Assembly: GCF_905147365.1 (NCBI RefSeq)
Contig: NC_056410.1
Location: 19,268,001 to 19,332,000 of the forward strand
From: Aricia agestis
Taxonomy: Eukaryota > Arthropoda > Insecta > Lepidoptera > Lycaenidae
Direction: 5' to 3'
Length of the DNA: 64,000 nt
This document shows positions 55,411 to 64,000 of this stretch, in pieces (the first letter of the stretch is position 1; the number at the start of each line of letters is the position of its first letter). Position numbers and translations under genes: made by a program. The notes under the pieces were generated by a model, which worked only from the letters and a program-made list of their open reading frames with translations, made no database searches and was not told the origin of the DNA.

Positions 55411-56966
55411 ATTGCACTGCTATTACAATAGTGTCGTAACTCGAAATGTATACTTTTTCAGAAATTAGAAAAAACCGATTTTAGACTTCCTGTTCAAGTT
55501 TTTCAGAAATTAAGAATATAATACCTATTCTTGTTTGATCAAAAGCACATTTATACTCAAAAAATAATAAAAATAGGTCACTGTTAATAAGAAATTTGCG
55601 ATTTTTAGTTGATACAGTATTGATCTGAAAAGATATGCTAAAATACTGAATCATTTAGAATTGAGTACTTATTGAACTAAAAATTTTAGTTGCTACAATT
55701 TTAGATGATTTGTCCGTTAATTTTTTTATGAAATTAATTGAAGTTGCGATATGGATTTAACTTCATTTGCTTACATAAACACAATTGAATTGATCACTAA
55801 TGTGCAGGTAGTTACAAAATATTAAAGATACACATAGTATCAGTTTTATATTTATTAAAAAAAGAAAAACTCAGCTTAAATGTAATTTAACACTTCAAAC
55901 AATAATATTAAGGAAGAATCATACACTTTCTTCTTACAGCTTATGGTTAACTAATATAAATCTTTTAAAACAGTAAACACAGTCTTCCAGTCTTCTTATA
56001 AAAGCGGAATCTAAACATGATTGTTAAAACAAATACCATGAAACGCTCCTTGAGATTTAAACTTCTTGACCTTATCACATGGCACTTACAAAATCAAGTC
56101 AAGATCATTGATCAAAATCAAAATCTAAACAAAAATAAAAATATCAAAAGAGGCATAATCAAATCAAAATTCAAAAGAACAAACAAGATAGAGGTGCCTG
56201 TTCGCTCGCCGTCTCGTTCTCCTTATCTGACTGCACAATAGATGCTGACTTCTTCGCCATCATTACCAATAATCAAGCTCACTGCATGATTCATCTAAAA
56301 AGAAAACAATTGGATTTTTTACTTTTGAGTAGAAAGTAAACTATATAAAAAATCACCTATAACGTAGTAACTGAAAAAATAATAATTTATACAAGAAGTC
56401 GTTGATTATTTTGCTATTACTGTAAATGTATCTAATCGTAATATTCAACTAAGGAAGCTATGAACATGAAATACCTATATATTACAGATTATACACCAAA
56501 AAACTTCAAAAAAGTTATGATCCACCAACAATGTATTATGTCAATAACTACTAAATAAACCTACAAGAATGTTCTAATTTTAATTAATGATCTAAATTTA
56601 AGATAGTATGAATCAGTTATAGTGAAGTAATTTAAAATAACACGTGCGTTTTGATTTATTCTTCACATACCTGAGTCAGCAATAGCGCAATAAGTTGAAT
56701 TAGTACGGTCCAACGATAGCTGCGGCACGTCCGTGCTTTCCAAGTCAGGGATGCAACTAAAAATGGCGCGGTGTTGCAGACGCTGATATCCCCCCCGGTC
56801 AACGATCTATAGTGACTTACAATGCCATCTCGGAGTCGTTTCTTGCACTATTTTTACGACGGTCTTATTGACGCATAGAGGAAGAAATTATCTATCTTTT
56901 AATGATCGAATATCAAATTTGACACATTTCGAGTTACGATAGTATTGTAATAGCAGTGCGATATAT
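55411..56966. mobile_element. 1.55-kb span with about 41-bp inverted termini
   Basis: TTGCACTGCTATTACAATAG to CGTAACTCGAAATGT at 55411-55451 is matched, inverted, at about 56925-56966 with four or so differences. The interior is AT-rich on the left and GC-richer at 56690-56870. It holds a basic 74-aa plus-strand frame (56017-56241, KNKNIKRGIIKSKFKR) and, on the minus strand, an open stretch ending CTCAG|GTATGTG (about 56660). I recognise no transposase. It could be a DNA transposon or two copies of a repeat in opposite orientation. Confidence 0.5.
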
Positions 56967-57217
56967 GCGACGAAAAAATCTTGCGCGCGCGTCACCGCTC
57001 GCTTGTGAGTCCCTTGTGATCTGCCCCTTTAAAGGGGTACTTACAGTTCGATACCTTAAGGCGCGAGTGGGACAGGCCTGATTTTTATATGACCGTTTGA
57101 TCATAGGTATAGGATCAAGGTAGGCTTCGTTCGTGCAGGAACCGTACATGTTTTCGTGATAAATACTAGCCTAGATGTCATTTCTCTAGACTCAAAGAAT
57201 CTACATACTATATCTTA
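56967..57217. other. Spacer flanking the inverted-repeat span
   Basis: Contains GCCCCTTTAAAGGGG, a perfect short palindrome. A 71-aa minus frame (56934-57149) has no known motif. Confidence 0.4.
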
Positions 57218-57666
<449 letters not shown>

Positions 57667-57721
57667 CTTAGAATAAAATTGAAGAGGTAACAGATAGGCT
57701 ACGAGAGATAGAGTCAGTTTT

Positions 57722-58053
57722 GTACGTGGGAGAGCCATGCTTCGGAACGAATGGGCCGTCTCGACCTGAGAAATACCACGTTCTCACAGAAAACTGGCGT
57801 GAAACAGCGCTTGCGCTGTGTTTCGCCGAGTGAGTGAGTTTACCGGAGGCCCAATCCCCTACCCTATTCCCTTCCCTACCCTCCCCTATTCCCTTCCCCT
57901 CCCATCCCTACCCTCCCCTATTATCCTATTCCCTCTTAAAAGGCCGCAACGCACCTGCAGCTCTTCTGATCCTGCGAGTGTCCATGGGCGACGGAAGTTG
58001 CTTTCCATCAGGTGACCCGTTTGCTCGTTTGCCCGTTTATTTCATTAAAAAAA
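57722..58053 (+). mobile_element. SINE-like retroposon, copy 9 (full length)
   Basis: Head GTACGTGGGAGAGCC, end TTTATTTCATTAAAAAAA. One base is lost in the GGCCGGCAACG block (GGCCGCAACG). Confidence 0.88.
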
Positions 58054-58458
58054 GTTTAGTTAAACATTTACTGGTCAAAAATTCACAATATATTTCGCAT
58101 TTGTGATATTATATTGTATATTTCTTGACCTCACCTCACTTTGTTCTTTGAAAATTTCTCCACTCTTCCTGAAACATCAATAACATTTTATTTAACTTTG
58201 TATTAGCCGTACAAAAGATAAAGTAACGTACAATATACGGGCGAGTTGTCACAGAACTTCCATTGATTCCGTACGAGAAACTTTTGTTTAGAAGGAAGTT
58301 ACACTATTGTGCACGGTGCAACGGTTTTTTAACCGATACAAAAGAATAGTGCATCGGTTTTATATACACAAACGAAATGAAAGAAAAGAGAGCATTGAAG
58401 ACTGAGAAAAGGTAGATCGAAAACGTAATGAAGGTACAATTACATCATCATAATATCA
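58054..58458. other. Non-coding spacer
   Basis: Nothing recognised. Confidence 0.4.
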
Positions 58459-59163
58459 TCTATATATTAGTACGTGAGCCAAAAACTTTGTATCCCTTTT
58501 GACGAAAAATGGGGAAACGTAGGTGAATGAAATTTCACACAGTTATAGTTTTTAAGATGAAGGAGTGCATCGAGCTAATATTATTTTGAGATTATGATAT
58601 TATCATACATTTTTTTAACAAATAAAACAATGAGTTTCTAAAATACTAGAGTAGCAATGTCTTACAAAAGATTCTCAGAAATGCGTAACCACTTTTTTGT
58701 TCAAAAGACAATGTCAAGTCATATATTCGTTATGTCATTATGTATGTGAGATATGCCTGCAGGCATCTTCGAAGTGGCAACGCGTTGCTACCGTAAACTT
58801 CCAATCTAGTTACGTTAGTAACATAGAATATCATTGAAATAAAACATTACACACACTACAGCACACACACTAGGAAAAATGTCAGATTTTTGAGTGACAA
58901 ACCTATACATACGAATTATACTCTTTTATTTATGGTTGAAGTATGTTGACAACAAAGTGACAAATTGAAAATGGATTATAGTTTTTTTTATTGAATCTAA
59001 GATACTATTAGACAATGCTTTCACAGCCAGTCTGAGATCAGCTGAGTCCCAGAGACAAGAGTTGAAAAAAAATGATAAAGTCAATATTTTTTTACAAAAT
59101 ATAGGTAATAGTCCTAATATCGTTGAAACTAAGGTCGAATTTCGACCGTTGGGCGATCTCTAG
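58459..59163 (+). mobile_element. Non-autonomous Helitron, family C, both termini intact
   Basis: It starts TCTATATATTAGTACGTGAG after A and ends CGATCTCTAG before T. The 3' hairpin GGTCGAATTTCGACC lies 12 nt before the CTAG. About 705 bp with no helicase frame. I recognise CAAAAACTTTGTATCCC and GACCGTTGGGCGATC as a widespread lepidopteran family. Confidence 0.8.
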
Positions 59164-59172
59164 TAATATTAA

Positions 59173-59437
59173 ATCGGCGTGAAACAGCGCTTGCGCTGTG
59201 TTTCGCCGAGTGAGTGAGTTTACCGGAGGCCCAATCCCCTACCCTATTCCCTTCCCTACCCTCCCCTATTCCCTTCCCTTCCCATCCCTACCCTCCCCTA
59301 TTACCCTATTCCCTTTTAAAAGGCCGGCAACGCACCTGCAGCTCTTCTGATGCTGCGAGTGTCCATGGGCGACGGAAGTTGCTTTCCATCAGGTGATCCG
59401 TTTGCTCGTTTGCCCCCTTATTTCATTAAAAAAAAAA
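59173..59437 (+). mobile_element. SINE-like retroposon, copy 10, 5'-truncated
   Basis: It begins at TCGGCGTGAAACAGCGC, lacking the first 80 nt or so of the head, and ends TTATTTCATTAAAAAAAAAA. It starts 9 nt after the end of the Helitron. Confidence 0.88.
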
Positions 59438-59581
59438 CTAGACACGCGGTTATGTGTCAAGCCAAGTTCAAGTATAACAGAACTGGAGCGCAACACCGTG
59501 TTTGATTTGTTTATTATACCGTGTGTGATTATTTTACACAAAAAAAAGTTTAGAATATACGGAATACATATATAATTCGTA

Positions 59582-59647
59582 AACCCTACTATGTAAATAC
59601 CCTACTACGTAAGGGTTTACGTAGTAGGGTATTTACATAGTAGGGTT
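59582..59647. repeat. Perfect palindrome, 31-bp stem, 4-nt loop
   Basis: Arms 59582-59612 and 59617-59647 (AACCCTACTATGTAAATACC and so on) are exact complements. An A18 run follows. Confidence 0.9.
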
Positions 59648-59671
59648 ACTAAAAAAAAAAAAAAAAAAAGT

Positions 59672-59833
59672 TAAGAGCCTTAAGCCTAAAGCAGAGGAAA
59701 TGAAGATATTGTAAAGTATTTATAATATTATAACTAGTAAGTATATTATCATAATTATACTACTTACATTATAAATACTTTACAATAACTTCTTTTTCTC
59801 TGTTTTAGCAGCAGGCTTAAGGCTTATCTCTTA
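59672..59833. mobile_element. Fold-back MITE
   Basis: TAAGAGCCTTAAGCCTAAAG and its near complement at the right end, with GTAAAGTATTTATAAT and complement further in. It follows an A18 run directly. Confidence 0.7.
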
Positions 59834-60557
59834 GGAGCCCCAAATATCACATGAAAAAGTGTCTAAAGAAAATGCCATTTTTTTTCCTACTTTTACTACA
59901 ATGTCAATAGTCAATACTACGACACTGACCAGTCATACTCGGTTACGGTACTCGTAACCTTCGTCTTTCACAATTAATGTTTACTACATACATATATAAA
60001 ATGTTATGACGCATAAAAATAACATTAACTATTATCATCCATGACATAATAGGATGCTGAATATCTAACCTTTAGATGTAAGTAATCGTAAATGATATTT
60101 GATATTAAATTGTCGACACATTACACGTTATATTGTTAATAAAATTTTGTATTATTTGGAACCGAATAGGTTCCGCAATAAAGTATTTTAATTTTATCCA
60201 AATCGGATCAGCGATATACGAATGAGACGGTAAACACACAAACACTTTCGCTTTTAGAACACTAGCTAGATTGACTTTAAAATTCAAATAAAAGTCAATT
60301 GAACCCTTCATAAAAGGCTCTAATAAACCATTTAACGTTAATAAACTTTTAAACTTTTGAAAGAGAGGGTGAAAATAAAACGCTTTTAATATAAGAGCTC
60401 TGGAAATAATATTTTACGATATCTTAGCACAATATAAAAGGGGACCGACAGAGCAGAGAGCTATTCAATTAACAGTCGCCAGAATGCCGCAGTTTAAGCC
60501 TCATCTATACATACATATACTTTAGTTTAAAATACTAAAACACCCGACCGTATTTTA
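59834..60557. other. Non-coding spacer with a likely LINE-tail fragment
   Basis: At about 60170-60260, CCAAATCGGATCAGCGATAT and ACACACAAACACTTTCGCTT resemble the 3' ends of insect RTE-like repeats. No boundary could be set. Confidence 0.4.
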
Positions 60558-60767
60558 TCTTATATCTTTAATCGAGCAATTCTTGTATATACTTATGTAT
60601 ATATATAATTGGAATCTCGGAATCGGCTCCAACGATTTTCATGAAATTTAGTATATAGGGGGTTTCGGGGGCGATAAATCGATCTAGCTAGGAATCATTT
60701 TTAGAAAATGTCATTTTATTCGTGTTTTATCGAATAAGTACCGAGCAAAGCTCGGTCAAATAGCTAG
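60558..60767 (+). mobile_element. Non-autonomous Helitron, family B, intact copy
   Basis: It starts TCTTATATCTTTAATCGAGC after A and ends GGTCAAATAGCTAG before T. The hairpin CCGAGCAAAGCTCGG is 13 nt upstream of the end. 210 bp; this is the reference for the other family B copies. Confidence 0.82.
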
Positions 60768-63221
60768 TTTATATAATAATATACCATGTATCACTCTCAC
60801 AGTAAACATGAATCTAACAACACGTCTCAAGCTAAAATCTATCAAGACATTCTAGGCTGCAGAACGTGCCTAAAAAAACATACTTACATGCTTAATGCTT
60901 TCGAAAAATATTACCCTTTTTCTGGCACATTCGGTTAAAATTGCCCTTTACACCTGTATTGGAATAACATCTGATAAAATCCCTGCTTCTAATTAAGTCC
61001 TGTCATCTGTCTGTGAAAAATTCGGCCATTGACTTCGTATTATACATAATATTATATTATATACTTAATACGTAATATTATATTGATCAATATCTGCTTT
61101 TCTCTTCCACACAAGCACTAAAATAGTTCTATTTTATTTCCTATCTTAACTTAGGTGTGCCTGATAGTCAGAGATCATCAAGTCAGTGAGACTTTACAAA
61201 ATATAGAGTTGGCCGATTTTATAAAATGTATCGGTGCAATCGATCCTTTATTAGGACGCGTCCCAAGTGTTAACCGGAATTGTCTATTGTCCATAGAGGG
61301 GGGAGAACTTCCAGGAGGGTAGGGGGAGAGGTGCCAGCGTTTTCCCCGACCAAGTTATGATAACTCAAGTTCCACCAACAAATAATAGCTATATTTACAA
61401 AGTTTTTATTATAAAAATGATAGAAACCAACTTTGTCCTTGTGTTTATAGCTGTTATTCGCGTTTGATTCTTATAAAAGTAAACGATTCCTATTGACTTG
61501 TTACTCACGACAATGTTTAGAAACATCATTGGTTATACAAAGTTAAGATTTAAAATTGCACCTACTCCACCTTTTGATGAAATATTACGAGTGAAATGCT
61601 TCGCCCGAAAAGTAATAGTATGTGCTGCTAATTTTCTGGTATATCCTGGTCACGGAGTATGTACCTGGAGAATTTCATCTAAAAGTCACTTGTCTCTTTC
61701 ATTCAATTCGTCGTGATGATTAGTTGAGTAGATTTAGTTCCCGCAGATGCGATAAAACTGGATTCGCGAGGACAATATTATTGTTAAATTTATACGTGTT
61801 CAGTGACCGGGCTATAGTGGGATTTCGTTGAGATTATATTTAATGTATAATTTGTAATATATTAAAATTTTAATTAAACATAAACATTACGAATAAAGAC
61901 AAATAAATACCGTTAAAACTTTAAAATTATGAGTCCTTACAAACTTAAGACACTAGCTAAGCTTAATGTAATAAATAACATCATGACATCTGACAAGAAT
62001 ATATTACATAATATAACAGTTTAATACATTCAGAGATATAATTATAATATAGAGATATTCACGCCTACGTAGTACGCACTAACTACTAACGGGGCCGTAA
62101 CTCGAGGGATCAAGGGAGTATATAATTTTGCAGATATAATATTAAGTAAACTGTTCGAAAGTTTATTATTTACTTTTGTATATTGTGATATTGAGATGAA
62201 TTATTGTTTTGTGTTATGAGAGACAATGGTTTATTGGAAAAGATGAAAGGTGAGAGGTGCCTTGTGATCAGAAATGTGTTTACCACTCTTCTTCTTTTTC
62301 AGGCCCGAACAGAGCAATTGCCTTGCCTCATAATCCCTTAGTATAAAACTCTGTCGTTAAGACATAGAGCATTCAATTTACCCGCTCTACCTCTATTATT
62401 ATAAGAGTAGACTGTAGATTCTTAAAATCCATAGAATTTGAGTCAACGACATTATTGCATTGTATTTACCTGCTTGAATTACTAACTCTAGTCTATTCCA
62501 GTGTACCGTCGTAGTAGTAATTGGTGTGCCACAAAAAATGACATTTTACCTGCATATTCCTAGTTTATAAGAACGAATAAAGGCAACTTCCCAGGATGAT
62601 CGATGTAATTTGTGAAGTACCTGCAAAAACGTTAATTTTTAATCTGTACCTTGAACACAAAAAGTTTGCGGAACACCGGTCTATTCTACATCGTGGTGTT
62701 TCCCATTACAACAAGACCATTAACCTCATATAACTTTCAGCTGATCATTGAGTGCAGTGTCACTGCTGAGATAATTTCCTCCGCGCCTGATGACATTTGG
62801 AGCGGCACAATCTGGGTCGGCTCCGGTGACAATGACAGTTGCTCAACTCACTCTTGACTTTCATTCATAGTATGTGACGAGATTCATTCAAGCTTTAAAA
62901 ACTGATATAGCAGTGATTTGCGTAAGATATTGAAATTTGAAAATCCGTTAAATTTCTCTTGTTAATCTAGATATTTAAAAATGGAAATATCTGATAAGTG
63001 ATAACAATCTGGGTAAATGTTAATTTTTTGTGTTATGGAATTTATCAACATGTAATTATCTTGTTGAAAGTGAAGTAAATCGTGTATTAGCATAATTAAA
63101 AGATGTATCTCCATAGTACAGTATGATAAAATCAATCGTGCAGCCTTCGGTAATTCATAAGTGAAAGGCAAGGCTTTGTCATGCATGTGACTCAGGCTAT
63201 ACTACGTAAGAGGTCAAAACT
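60768..63221. other. Mostly featureless DNA with a hAT-like end
   Basis: At 62645-62677 the minus strand reads GGTGTTCCGCAAACTTTTTG, like a hAT terminus; no partner end was found. Two possible 3' splice sites (CTTTTTCAG at 62303 and CTTTCAG near 62752) were tested against the secreted-protein phase and give early stops. The 72-aa frame 61498-61716 is unrecognised. Confidence 0.4.
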
Positions 63222-63471
63222 ACGTGTAATGCTAAGTACTCACATACGGTTTTGCTCGATAGTTTTACTCTAAATCGAGTAATAATTACTGTGTGGACCG
63301 CAAAACTCACAGCTCGAAGGCTCGCAACGAGCCGGCTCGATGGAATTAAATATATCGATTTAGAGTAAAACTATTGAGCAATGTTGAATGTATGGACGAA
63401 AGCCCGAGCTGCGGGTTTTGCTCGACGTTATTGCTCGATCGAGCAAAACCATATGTGAGTACTTAGCATAA
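63222..63471. mobile_element. MITE with ATGCTAAGTACTCACATACG ends
   Basis: ATGCTAAGTACTCACATACG at the left pairs with CATATGTGAGTACTTAGCAT at the right, continuing through GGTTTTGCTCGAT. An inner pair (GTTTTACTCTAAATCGA and complement) gives a branched fold. Confidence 0.78.
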
Positions 63472-64000
63472 AACTAGTATGCTTATTGTTACCGATACCT
63501 TCTTCACCCGAAATGGTTGCTAGTGAGCCATATGAGAGGCTTCGATGCTGTTTCGTCAGAAAATAAAGTTTTAAAATCGATAAAAACGTATTGTAAGTAA
63601 ATCAGAGATAACAAAGACAGCTTGCTAGTCTTTATATAACCTAACAATGAAATCTAAAGCAAAACGGCTTTCGCAAGCAAATCTGAAACATTTCAACCAA
63701 CAACAACGCATTTAATCCGGCCAATTTCAAATCGCCTCCCAAAACGATGAAGTTACAAATTAATTAATTTTACACTAAGAATCCACAAAGGAAACCTAAT
63801 CTCCGGCAGACTGGCAACGGATGCAGTTTCTCAAAGGGTACGGGTATGCTTGGATATTCTCGGGTATGCTCGACTTGGATACGCTACAACTGATTCAGAC
63901 CGCAAGTAACTGACTCCACGAGCGTTCACCCACGACCGATATGGGAATATCTGCATCCAAACTTTGCACCGACGCGAGTTTAATTCTGTTTTAGGGATGT
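63472..64000. other. Non-coding DNA to window end
   Basis: CGGGTATGCT occurs twice at about 63840-63875. Otherwise nothing recognised. Confidence 0.45.

Noticed and set aside
62290..62345. Third exon of the secreted protein after CTTCTTTTTCAG
   Set aside because: In the required phase it stops after about 14 codons and shows no domain.
62752..62857. Exon after CTTTCAG near 62752
   Set aside because: In the required phase it meets TGA within four codons; the GC-richer stretch is unassigned.

Overview
The window looks like intron-rich or intergenic nuclear DNA of a moth or butterfly (Lepidoptera). It is AT-rich and almost gene-free. It is packed with repeat types I recognise from memory as lepidopteran: a poly(A)-tailed SINE-like retroposon with a polypyrimidine middle, short Helitrons ending in CTAG, many fold-back MITEs, and LINEs whose 3' UTR carries a conserved CACCGGTTCGG block. 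No database search was possible, so family names are recognition, while termini, target-site duplications (TSDs) and reading frames were read directly. I see no rRNA, tRNA, CRISPR or viral genes.

The only host-gene candidate lies on the + strand. Exon 34049-34127 holds an ATG and a 24-residue signal peptide. A 25-nt exon at 40147-40171 continues it in phase after a 6-kb intron (N-terminus ...TSQ-GNLFTCPN...). It would be a secreted protein whose further exons I could not find in the window. If the call is right, everything right of 34127 may be intronic.

Layout. 0.7-10 kb: SINE copy, TA- and TTAA-flanked fold-back elements, two Helitrons. 10-11.2 kb: a hAT-like MITE and two fused palindromic MITEs. 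11.87-14.61 kb: two nested, unassigned DNA transposons with 11-bp termini and 4-bp TSDs; the outer one carries about sixteen CACCGATATGATAAA-like motifs. 15-33 kb: MITEs, Helitrons, short retroposed fragments with clean TSDs (18.9, 21.7 and 27.6 kb), a SINE with a 47-bp flanking duplication (22.9 kb), and a palindromic tandem repeat (32.9 kb). 34-42 kb: the putative gene's introns, with a dense cluster of inverted repeats at 39.1-39.9 kb and GC-rich hairpins at 40.7 and 41.8 kb. 43.1-44.4 kb: a dead mariner. 44.9-50.0 kb: a nearly full-length but decayed LINE on the - strand (ORF1 with coiled coil and SGNH-like domain; ORF2 with endonuclease and reverse transcriptase), split by a SINE. 50.3-54.6 kb: MITEs, a 455-bp near-perfect palindrome, and a MITE split by another SINE. 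55.4-57.0 kb: a 1.55-kb span bounded by about 41-bp inverted repeats. 57.2-60.8 kb: Helitrons, long AT microsatellites and more SINEs. The last 3 kb is mostly featureless apart from one MITE.

The parts do not form a pathway. The window is best read as layered transposition history: SINEs in LINEs and MITEs, MITEs in MITEs, and many unrelated perfect hairpins.
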